NCBI GenBank assembly: GCA_035041965.1
Contig: JAPYMA010001613.1
Span: 62,001 to 126,000, forward strand
Length of the DNA stretch: 64,000 bases
Source: Anisakis pegreffii
Taxonomy: Eukaryota > Nematoda > Chromadorea > Rhabditida > Anisakidae
Reading direction: 5' to 3'
Below, one piece after another: positions 1 through 10,315 of this stretch. The position numbers and the translations under genes were made by a program. Every line of letters begins with the position of its first letter. Position 1 is the stretch's first letter. The notes below the pieces were generated by a model that was not told where the DNA came from, ran no database searches, and worked only from the letters and a program-made list of their open reading frames with translations.

Positions 1-1083
1 AGAAACCATAAAAACTATCGATCTATTTGAGGAAAGCACTCTTCAACAATAAGTGATCGAAACAGAATTTATTTCTTAGCTGAAGACCTGATGTGCGAGT
101 CTTGACCATTGACATATAATCTGCATTCAGACTGTCGTCATCCGACAATACAATCACATCATCATTATCACTATTCATTGTTCGTCTGCAAAAATACACA
201 ACTGATTCCAGCGGATATTCCTAGGTACTGACAGTTGTGGTATAACGATTTTAGCTATTTTAGTTCTCTTCAACAAAATGACATGAATAATTTGAGTTTC
301 TGATTAAAAATTGTTCTCGTCCAGTCAACAAATTTTATACATTTGCATTTCCCGCATGTCGGAAAAGCGTAACGGAAATCTCTCTTTCGATGTGTTCATT
401 GCGTACAGCACAAAAGTTTGCACGTAATCTGCCTTGTTTCTTTATCTGCAAAGTAGAGCTCTATTTTGCAGATGAGCAAATTATGCCTATCGATTCAGAA
501 ATGCCAACGAGCCATAACTTCCAACAACATCAGATTCACAAGCCTTATGAAAATTGAAAGGAGCAAAAATTTTATAGGAAAGAAAACATTTTAATTACAA
601 TCAAAATATTTATGAGAGATTGAACAAAAGTGAATGAAATAGATTGAACAAAAGTGAGTGAAATAGTGTGTCTTCGGTGAAAATGGGATGCAGATGGATG
701 CGGCGTTGAGGTGATGTGCTTGTTGAATGTGTTATGAAAGAAGGGCAACAAGCGGTTGGACTGTTGTGTAGTGATGCACGACTTGTTGAGTATTATGTAC
801 GTCTTATAACAAAAATTCAACGTTTTCAACTGAAAGGTAACTTCACAGACGTTCAATAACCTCATCATCATCATCGTCATATTATTGTTAATATCGATAT
901 TATATTAAAAACTGTTTTAAATTTCCAAATCATGCACACATAAATGTGCATCAAAAGTGGATGAAATTTTAGCACTTCTTGGAATATAATATATACAGGT
1001 AGCTCTTGTGCGATTTGTTAATGATAGTGCTTGTAGAGTGATTGTTTGAAGCAGTATAAGCGTACAAGAATCATTACTTTCAG
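1..1083. other. 5' flank, or introns, of the GFOD-like gene
   Basis: No convincing coding exon was found. The gene that follows must have at least one more upstream exon for the Rossmann glycine motif. I searched this stretch for a VFG-type nucleotide-binding start and found none I could defend, so that exon may lie outside the window. Short open frames here lack family similarity or flanking splice sites. Confidence 0.4.
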
Positions 1084-2141
1084 CGATTTGGTGTCCAGAT
1101 GCAGAACGTAGCATTCAGTTGGCAGCGGACAACGATGTTCCATCAGTATCTCATACAGCATATCAGTTGATCTCAAGAGCTGACACACAAGTGGTCATTA
1201 TTGTCGGTCATCCAACCCATAATGCCCTGTTCTGCGTGCAAGCACAAGGCATGTTATCATGAATGCACTCCAAATAAGTTCTATGCTCCATATTCAAACA
1301 TGAATTTTAAGTGTATTGACTTTATCATTGCTTTGTACTTTGGCTAAGCAAACTTTGATGGTGAGAATGTTCACACGTACATTTGAAGCACTAATACGGC
1401 TGCTGATAATGATTTAGCTAATTGATCGCTGAATTAATCGATTGAACAAATCAAATTGCAGCGTCGAAAAAGAGTGTGATCTGCATCGGTGCAGCGGCAT
1501 TGACGATTGAATGCGCAAGCGCAATGAACGAGTTCGCAAATCGTTTCGCGTGTCATCCACTGAATGTCGTCTATCCACTCAAATATTGCACACCATTCGC
1601 AATATTGCACTCATCACTGAATAAGATTGGTACTCTACAAAACATTTATGTGGAAATGACATTCGAAGAGCGTATTTGTGAGAAAGAACGTCTTTGCTAT
1701 GATGCGCTAACGACACTGCATAAATATGGTCATGAGATAATTGATGCGTTAGCATGGTTATGTTCATCATGTGAACTGCGAGCCATTGCGGTAACGCATC
1801 GTGAACGTAGTTCGGTGGTGAATCATTTTCGTTTACGAGAACTGGACATAGCGCATATGCAGATTGCATTCGGTTGTACAGTGGCAACGATTCGTTTGAC
1901 TGCGTCCAGTGCTGATTCGTTATCGATACGTTTACGTGGTCATTTGGCGACGTTGTATATGGATGCGAAAACGATTACTATTGATCATTTCGATGGACAG
2001 AATGTCTTGTGGAGCGGTGACGGTTGTGTGGAATCGATTATTCATGATGGTATCGCGAACGCTTTAAAGACTCAACAACCACTCAGTGGTCCTTCGGAAT
2101 ATTCACTTGTTCAATGTATTTCCGCATCTCTCTTACAATAA
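1084..2141 (+). CDS. GFOD: GFOD-like Gfo/Idh/MocA oxidoreductase, 3' part
   Basis: Two exons are visible: 1084-1248 and 1462-2141 (stop at 2139-2141). The first exon, after a TTTCAG acceptor, encodes AIWCPDAERSIQLAADNDVP and then a QVVIIVGHPTHN segment. This matches the second half of the NAD(P)-binding fold of GFOD1/GFOD2 (ALWGRT.., DLVCINLPP..). The second exon starts SKKSVIC, equivalent to GKNVIC, and then runs through the long C-terminal oxidoreductase domain, including GHEIIDALAWLC, which aligns with the GTYIIDLL region. The intron keeps phase only if its donor is GC (AAG|GCATGT). Human GFOD proteins are about 390 residues; some 280 are seen here, and the N-terminal Rossmann exon is missing. 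The Lys of the EKP motif used by active family members is not present. Family membership is fairly sure; substrate and activity are unknown. Confidence 0.72.
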
Positions 2142-2201
2142 CTCCTATTGTCAGATTCTATAATTTTTGCTTTGCTATTGTTCTATGTACGTAACTGTAC
2201 C

Positions 2202-2207
2202 AATAAA
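2202..2207 (+). terminator. Candidate poly(A) signal of the GFOD-like gene
   Basis: AATAAA lies about 60 nt after the GFOD-like stop codon, a usual distance for a nematode cleavage signal. It is supported only by motif and position. Confidence 0.45.
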
Positions 2208-2886
2208 ATATTTCCTACCGAAATGTTGTTCTCACCTACTTTGAAGCTATTCTCTGTCTCAGTGCATCATGTTTTAAAACGAAATTTAGTCGTTTGGATC
2301 ATTACTAAGTTCAAAATATACACTTTCTGTATTAAGAGCACCCAGTCGAGCATCACTCAATCTCATACAGTTAATTCCCTTCCTCGTTTCAAGCAATCGA
2401 TGGATACAAACGAAGAAAACTTTTTTTTATCATTTGAATCTGCTGTGACAAATATCTATTACCAGGAAAATGCAAATTGAGACGTGATGACTTTAGTTCA
2501 GTATTTCTTACCTTTCATATGGTTGAAAAAACACGTTCAATCTGCTTACTAATAGCTGCCGTCCTTAAATACACTTTCTCCACTCTTGACAATCGCCTCA
2601 ACGAACTAGTTATTGGCATGAATGGTAGGTGAATTTATTGAGGGCATTGCATTCATAACAGAATACATCGGTAATAATAATAATAATAAAAGTGGATGGT
2701 TGTTCGCTAAATGATGCATTTCCTGACAACGAGCACCTGAATACTTGAACTTGAAAGGGCGCTTGGGTTCGGTTCGAGGCAAATTAGCAGCTGTCGTTTC
2801 ATTCATGAATGGCCTTGATTGTTGACCATTAAGAATGGATAAAGAATTTTATGAAATCGTCGTAATCGTTCATCATATTTGCATCA
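2208..2886. other. Intergenic, GFOD-like to ZP gene
   Basis: No gene was recognised. Short frames on both strands lack splice context. A small AAT-rich run lies near 2675. The last part should hold the promoter or 5' UTR of the ZP gene, but no specific element is distinguishable. Confidence 0.4.
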
Positions 2887-5800
2887 ATGTTACTCATATT
2901 ATTGTTGGTACTGAATTTTATTACGATATTCGCTTATGTTGACAACCATATCATAGGTTCGTTATTATATATTTGTTTTAGTGTTTATAACCCTTACGCA
3001 ATAAATGACACTTTTCCAATTATCTTTACACATGGTCACTATTTTGTGAACGGATTTTTGATTATTTTGTTGTTCATCGAGCATTCTTGATGATATTCCA
3101 CTTCATCAATTCTGCCATATAAAACATCCTAACAGCAAAGCAATGATGAAATTACCGCAATTTGCTCCCAAAAAAATTCGACTTTCAAATGTAATGTTCA
3201 CCTCATTTGCATAATGACTAATTATATTCGGGTAATATAAAATTATAAACATTTTCAATAACATTCATAAGCTCATTTCACTTATCAACAAACTTGAACA
3301 GTTCTTCTCGACTGTGAAGTGAAACGGCCTAACGAGATTGAACGTTAGATATTAATATGGATGGCAGTAACAATAATAGTAATGAAAAGGTGAAAAATAC
3401 TTCAGAGACTGATAATTTCATGAAGAAATTGCAACTGACACTAACGAAAGTCAATTGATTATTCATAGGTGTACCAAAGGTTTCATGTGAAGAAAACGAT
3501 CTTGCGTTGGATATTGTAACGGCTCAACCATTTTTGGGTAATATCTTCGTGAAGGGGCATTCCAAAGATGTTGAATGTCGACGATCATTTGCCATCAACA
3601 ACACAAACTCCTACGCCCTTTCACTTGGCAATTGTGGAATGCAGCGTCTTCGATCGGTTAATTACCTTGATAATAGCCAATTAGTTTTCGCAGTGAAGAT
3701 ATTATCGTTGATATATTCTCTCACCTACTTTTCATTTTTATTGACATTCAATCAATTAGCTAGCCATTGACTAATAAATGAACAAAAGGATATTTGTCAA
3801 ACCGTTCTGAATGGTACTAACGTCTTAATGAAAAATGATGCCTTGCAGAGATTTTTGGTAAATTTCATAGAACATGATTCATTAAACTATAATATGTGCT
3901 AACACGATTCAACGTTGATATTGAAGGTGAATCCTCGAGGAATAAATTTTGTGGTTACACTAATTGTGTCATTTCATCCGAATGGATTCATTACGAAAAA
4001 TGATCGTGCATTTCACTTGAATTGTTTTTATATGGAACGCAATGAAATTCTTACTGCAGCCATTAGAGTCAGGTGAATGAAAATTTTTTGTTTTGGCGTG
4101 AATTTAGTTTGCTGTTACAGACGTCTGATAAGAATATCAAAGTTGGCAGCATTGCTGACAATAATCACAGCAAAAAATGATAAGAGCAATAATCAATACA
4201 ATAGAATAATTTCAGCGAATTAACTCCATCTGTGCTATCGCATGAACCAGTCATGCCAACGTGTAAATATTCTGTAAAACGCGGAAGTGTGAATGGACCA
4301 CAAGTAAAATTTGCAAATATAGGCGAAACGGTACATCATGTTGTGTTCGATCTGTTTAGAAAACAAACAATCACTATTTCTACGTAAATATTAGAGAAGT
4401 ATTATTAGAAATAGATTTTGTTTTGAAAATCAATTTCAATTGATGCACAATACATAGTATCCAAATGATCATAAGAGAGGTCATTAGGGAGTCAGAAGAT
4501 CTATCTCATTATATTATAATTTAACATTGAAAGGGAAGTGATTTGTTAACTTATAAATTATTGATGTGGATATTTTCTAGTTAAACTTTCATTTGGTAGT
4601 TTCGTGTATTTTAGGTATTTCACGTTTGGGAGTGCAACGGTGGCGAGATGGGAATGCTTGTTAAAAAATGTTTTGTCACGGATGGTGAAGGTGAACAACA
4701 TGCAGTGGTCGATTTGTACGGGTGAGTCATCATCTAAAGTCTTGTTGCTGAGAATGAAACGTGATGAAAGATTAACGGGGATTGTTTGAACAATAAAAGT
4801 TCAAAATTTTTAGCTTGATCAAATTTTGATGGGTATGGACATTAAAGTCACTTTATTCACTAGTTTATCGCAAGCTTTTATCGTCTTGATTAAATTCCCA
4901 ACTCAAAATGGTAAAGCGTTACTGATAGTGAGTAAAAATTGTTTTTCGACTCTTCTCAGTTTTACGTAGATTAGCTCAAAAGAACAACTGATTAGATTTA
5001 CAAAGTATAAGCCATGTGATTACTAAAGCATTTCCAACGAGAAAAAAAAACTCAAATTCAGCACTACAGAGTTAGGCTGAATGGGATTGCTGAACCAAGT
5101 AATGCTTCAAAGTCGTTTGTTCAGCGCTTCAAAAAGGCAACTGCTTAAAAATAATTGTTGCTAGATATATTGCTCAGATTTGGGTGCGATTGATAGTGAA
5201 AAATAATTAATTCTCTTCGATTAACAACAAATTACAATATATACTCATTTCATTTCAAGACTGCATTTTGCAAGTGTTTTTTTTTTAAGAACCATTCTCT
5301 ATTTCAGTTGTTCTACTGACAATTCTCTATTGAATGAATTGACTTATGATGCGTCTGCGATGAGAGCCCATGCGCAAAGTCATGTTTTTAAGTATGCAGA
5401 TACAAATCAATTGTATTTCACATGTCAAATTCAACTTTGTCAGAAAATCTTAGGGCTATGCTATGGAATCACGGTAATAACTACTCCTTCATCGTTTAAT
5501 TTTTGTTTATCATTCTTCCATTATACTGAGTAAAGATTCTTTTTGAAACCATCATACAGTTTTTTCTATCTTCTTGCAGCCACCCAATTGTAAAAGACAT
5601 CGAGAACGTCGACAGTCAGTGGATGATGCGAAATTAATGAATGACGAACGTTTCGAAGTAGATCTAGTTTCACCACAAATGTTGATTGCTGATGTTGACG
5701 AAGATGTTACACGAATCGATGAGCAACATTCTTCGAATATGAATTTGTTGTGCACGTCTCAAATTCTCATCGCTCTTTTGCCATTCTGTGTACTTACTGT

Positions 5801-5894
5801 AATTGCGATTGTTTGCTCGATAGTTAGGCTTGTTTGCGATAAACACTCATCAACAGAATCTACGAAATCCTCTTCTTCATCGTTTTTTCTGTAA
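2887..5894 (+). CDS. Cuticlin-like ZP-domain membrane protein
   Basis: Seven exons keep frame throughout: 2887-2956, 3469-3656, 3927-4072, 4216-4330, 4615-4721, 5308-5473 and 5580-5894. They encode 368 residues. The protein starts with a hydrophobic signal peptide (MLLILLLVLNFITIFAY). A ZP domain follows, with ordered cysteines and the conserved RGINFVVTLIVSFHPNGFI block, a ..CKYSVKRGS.. segment and VFHVWECN. After the domain comes a furin-like site, RERR (about residues 272-275). A single membrane helix (about 325-350) and a short Ser-rich cytosolic tail end the protein. Nematode cuticlins and related ZP proteins are cut at such a site and polymerise in the cuticle or apical matrix, and this layout fits that role. 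The ATG at 2887 is chosen because it opens the signal peptide and splices in phase to the ZP exon. The exact cuticlin orthologue is not assigned. Confidence 0.9.
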
Positions 5895-7551
5895 CTGTCT
5901 CTCATCTTGCAAACCTTATTTGCCTGCATAACGATGATTTGATTTCAGCCACAACTGTAAAGTAGAGAGTAAAAATTCGATGAGTGAAATTTTCGAACGC
6001 TTTATCGCTGAACAATTTGACATTTAATGAACAACCAAACGAAATGAACATAAACGGTGAAATTGTATGTTGTGCAATTCTTTGTTCTGAAAGTTGGTGT
6101 GGAAACACTAAACGACGATTTTTGTAAAATTCTTCGAATTCATTGAATACATCGAGTCCTATTATGATGATTCGTCATCTTTCTTGTGAATACATCGTCA
6201 ATCCCTCTTGCCATTCGCTCGCAAACAAAAACGCTCACATACACACACCTTGCTACGAAAATGATTCAGTCCTTGATGAAGTGTTGTTGGTGTATAATAG
6301 TGCAACTGTACAGTGCGAAAAAAAAGCATTCAAAACTCCAAATTTACCGTTTCGATTGTTGCACAAAAAAACTTCCTAACTGCTTCGATGAATTTCCATC
6401 TCATATTCGGTTTTTGTAGCAACGACAACATCTCGAATGTTTTGTTCTCATCGCAGTTTTTTCATGTTGTTATTGTGTGCTAAGAAGCGAAACGTGGACG
6501 AATAGTATACGTCTGATTCGTTAAAAAAGCATAAATAATGTCTTCTTGCGTGAATGTTTACGATTAGTAAAGACAAAAGCAAATCGATGAGTTCGTTGAA
6601 CGTGAACGAATTTCTAACGAACGGAAAACTTGTAAGAAGTTAGTATGTGTACGATTTTGTAAATTCCTTTATTCATGATGAAAATTATGGAATTGTTCAA
6701 GCCGATATGAAGAGTTGGAACAGATTCAATGAAGAAAATGATAACAAGCAGGAAGTTGAACAATTCTTTGTGCCACTTTAGCAACTGAGTAAAATCAATT
6801 TTTTAAAGTCTATCGAGATAGTCTAAATTTTTTTAAAAGTCTAAAATCAGTTTTAAATTTTGCAAATACTTCAACGACAGATAGTATTTAATAAAAGCAT
6901 GATTCTGGAAATTGAATTGTCCAGTCGTGCAGTGCAATCTATTTCTCACGATCAATAAATAATTTCCTTCCTCATTCATTGAGGATTATTGTGTAATATT
7001 ATTGATGACCGTGTTGGATTATAGCAATGAATCAGAATTTGTTGCTGACTCATCCGTCCACTCACATCTGACATCATGTCTTTTGGATATATGTTGCTAA
7101 TATAATCGAATCGTGCACGTTGATGCATGATATCACATTCTTCTCCACCCATAAGCAACAACATCAGCCACGACGAAATGTTCATTCAATTGATTCACCG
7201 CCCGTGTATAAACAGGGCAGGAAATGATCCGTTGTCCTCTCACTCATCCATCCCTTTTCAACAGCATACATATATATTGTCGTGCTCGTTTTACACATGT
7301 TTGCATAGGTAGCTGATGACAGGTGAACCTACCAACACAACGATGAATCAACAAACCATCCATCCAAATCAGCGTCTTTTACTCGAATTACTATCTTTTT
7401 TTTTTGAACTTGCTCATCTCACTTTTCCTTCACTACTTGCTATGCTACTTGCTTGAATTTTTTGGTCAACATGATTTAGTATAATAGCTTGTTAATTGTT
7501 TAGACTGTGTTCAATAGGATTGATCGGTTGATGATCATTGCATGGTGAGGC
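5895..7551. other. Intergenic after the ZP gene
   Basis: No supported gene. Several short open frames (for example near 6143-6419 and 7127-7312) show no domain, no splice neighbours and no codon pattern like the real exons. Candidate poly(A) signals occur (for example near 6890 and 6953) but cannot be tied to a gene. Confidence 0.4.
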
Positions 7552-7787
7552 AATCTTGCATTTAAGGTCAGTAAAATCAAAACAGCATTTCGTTCGTTCA
7601 CATTTGCAGTTAAGTGTGTGGTGTAGTTAGGCTTAGGCTTAGGCTCAGGCTTAGGCTTAGGCTCAGGCTTAGGCTTAGGCTTAGGCTTAGGCTTAAGCCT
7701 AGGCTTAGGCTTGAGCTTAGGCTTACCAACTGCGAATGTGAACGAACGAAATGCTGTTTTGATTTTACTGACCTTAAATGCAAGATT
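7552..7787. repeat. Fold-back unit: telomere-like repeats between inverted arms
   Basis: A core of TTAGGC and close variants (TCAGGC, TTGAGC) fills roughly 7625-7725. It is flanked by two inverted arms, 7552-7610 and 7729-7787. The arms are 59 nt long and differ at one position by my count. TTAGGC is the telomere repeat of most nematodes, so this is an interstitial telomeric block. Short inverted stretches (AAGCCTAGGCTT) occur near 7695. Open frames across it encode only Arg-Leu, Ser-Leu or Lys-Pro dipeptide runs and are not genes. Confidence 0.9.
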
Positions 7788-9350
7788 ACCCATGGTGATT
7801 TCAGCTGGTTTACTTGGTACGAGCAGAAAAAGCGTCTTGCGATAGCAAAGGATGATCGCAAGCAAAATTTATTGAAAGATGACGGCGTTCATCAGTGGAA
7901 TGAAGAAAATTGCAATTTATATGAAAATATTTTCAAGTCATAAAATGAACAAGTGAAAGAGATGTGGTAAAAATGAAGAAGGGTGCTTGAAAAATAAAAT
8001 GCATTAAACGCAATGTGAATCGAATCGCTCGCTGCATTCAATCATAGATGTTGCATATGGCTCGTTCATTAACGAATGTTTCATGCGATGTGTTGTTGTA
8101 ATATATGAATGCTTGGAGGTGAATCAATAGAATGAATAATGTTGTCTGGAAGCAGTTGAATGCATTCATGCGCAAGGATTCATTCTCTTATTCATACGTG
8201 ACATTCATTTAAAGCAAATTAATATCACTTCATAAATCAGTTGATGTTTCATTAAATTATTAACGATGTCATCTAACTGAATCATTTGTTACTTAGTTTT
8301 TACTTTCATGAGGTCATGAGATTTGTTTATATGACATTTTTATCTTTCATGTATTCACTGGTAAACTTGAGTAAGTTCTTTTTTAAGAATACATATTTGA
8401 TTGGGTGCAAGTTGGAAAAAAATTGTGATCTTTTTTCATGCAGACGGACATTTTTTGATCACTAACGCTTGGTGAAGTGTTCACTCATCGTAGCATATCG
8501 CTTTGAAAGTATGAAAAAGATGAAAGCGTGTTGAAGAGAATGTGGCGATATTTATGCAGTCACCGGTATTTTTTGACAATTGAACTGCCGTTTTGATTAT
8601 GTTTTAAGCGTGTACTGTGAAATCATTTATTTTTAATTGGTAAGTACGTTATTGCCGAAAGTTTCACTTTATTTCGTGTGCAGTCAATCCAATTTATCAG
8701 CTTGAAATCAATTTCTCAAACTAATTCGAAAAAAGCAACTCTGTCAAACAGCCCAACTTCTAGCTGTTATTGATCTAATGCTCGACTAGGCTCTGAGTTT
8801 GAAATTCAATCATGTTATTTTGCTTTCCGTTTGACTGTGACAGCATTCAGACTATCAGTTTCACAACAACAGATTCAGTTAACATTCATGGCACAAACTG
8901 AATTTATAAACATTCACTTTCAATTTGATTTCCTTAAATTTCTATCATCCATTATAAATTTTGATTAATACTATGATTTTGAACATTTGGCATACGAGAA
9001 ATTATTTCTTGAAAAATCATTGGCACTTTTCTACTTCAGCTTCCTGAGTTTCAAAGTGAGCAAGATTTTTTCGAAGTGCGAGATTTCTCATTCGAAGGTC
9101 GATGTTTGCGCACATTGATTATATCGCACGTCTCTGTTGTTCTACTTTGTCTCATCCCCTCTCCCACATGTCCAATATTTCCCTTCCATTATGTGTCTAC
9201 CATGATGCAGCATTTCTCATGATGGATACAAACAACAATTAGGTACCACATATTTAAGACGTTAGACAATGATTCTCGATAACTGTGAATGACACTGTTG
9301 TGAAAGCTATGAGATAACGACTGCTTCACGATTTTAGTGACCAGAAAAAG
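7788..9350. other. Intergenic, fold-back repeat to Merlin remnant
   Basis: The frame continuing to 7943 out of the telomeric block has no recognisable domain. The rest is AT-rich with no coding exon, RNA gene or repeat that I could identify. Confidence 0.4.
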
Positions 9351-9369
9351 GGCCGTTGGGTTTAAGTTG

Positions 9370-9790
9370 TGCTGTTCTTACACCACATTGTATACGGTAC
9401 AGTTCTGCCATCTTCTTCCACAATTTGAATAAACAGCCTTCTCGTTAAGATTCCTTTTTTCCAAACGAACTGTTCTATATATAAATTATTGTTGACAATA
9501 AGTTGTGATTTGTACCGAATCTTGACTTGTACTTGGATTTGAATTTTTGCCGCATCGACTCCACTGTATCAGTGTAAGCCCCAGTATCCGGATCTACAAA
9601 ATGTTTCGAATGTTTTAAAGTTTCGCTAATTTTGCGGCATATTTTTGATACTGCCATACGCTGACCGTAGGTCAGACACAATAGCGGGGTCCAGTAAAAT
9701 TTTATCAGCAACAATGGGCAGACGAGTACGTGCATTTCTTCTTTCTACCGATCCCATGAAACACCAATTGCTGTTTTTTTCCTAAAGTGA
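9370..9790 (-). pseudogene. Decayed Merlin/ISXO2-like DDE transposase fragment
   Basis: Reading the minus strand gives three consecutive pieces of an ISXO2-type transposase in shifting frames. The first is RLPIVADKILLDPAIVSDL, then SAYGSI. The second is SKHFVDPDTGAYTDT followed by ESMRQKFKSKYKSRFGTNHN, at about 9500-9600. The third is FVWKKGILTRRL at about 9430-9470. The middle piece matches the family hallmark NHSKxFVDPxTGAHTxTIE that surrounds the last catalytic acidic residue. Frameshifts and in-frame stops separate the pieces, so the gene is dead. The N-terminal zinc-binding part and terminal inverted repeats were not found. Merlin elements are the eukaryotic members of this family and are known from nematodes. 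Confidence 0.72.
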
Positions 9791-10315
9791 CATGAGAGAG
9801 CCTTGCCTTCTAGATTTGGAGAATTTCTGATCATTTTCAGCGTTCTAGCAGCTAAACCCCGAGCCATTAACGGTTCTCCATTGTGTTACATTTTAATCAA
9901 CATTTTTGTCTGTTTCAAGGACTGAATGTGTGGATCATGTATAATGTTTAATTTCGGTACATTAATCAGCTTCATTTAACCACCACCTGCTCCTTCACTT
10001 CAAAAAAATCTTTTTGCATCCTACTCGATCGCTTAAAAATCAAATCAATTTTCGACAGATTCGGATTAGTTTTGAATTATTGAAGTATAAATTTGGCTAT
10101 TATTACCGAAGAAATTGCAATTTCAACATTGTTCAAGAACTTCATCTTCAAATGATCTTCTTAAAAAAGCATTACTTCTTTCAGCAGTTTTGTTGAATTT
10201 CTACAGGCACCGCTCATTGATGAATTATGCAACGTATCACGATACATCATAATGTAATTTTGATAGCCTGCAAATGATTAATTGATTTTTGAATGTTGAA
10301 TTGCAGGCGAGAAAA
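9791..10315. other. Upstream region of bestrophin A
   Basis: No gene. The last bases hold a TTGCAG acceptor (10301-10306) ten nt before the bestrophin A start codon. It is either a 5' UTR intron acceptor or a spliced-leader addition site. Confidence 0.5.

Noticed and set aside
7500..7943. Open frames of Arg-Leu, Ser-Leu and Lys-Pro repeats
   Set aside because: They are translations of the TTAGGC-type repeat block and its arms in different frames; no domain and no splice context.
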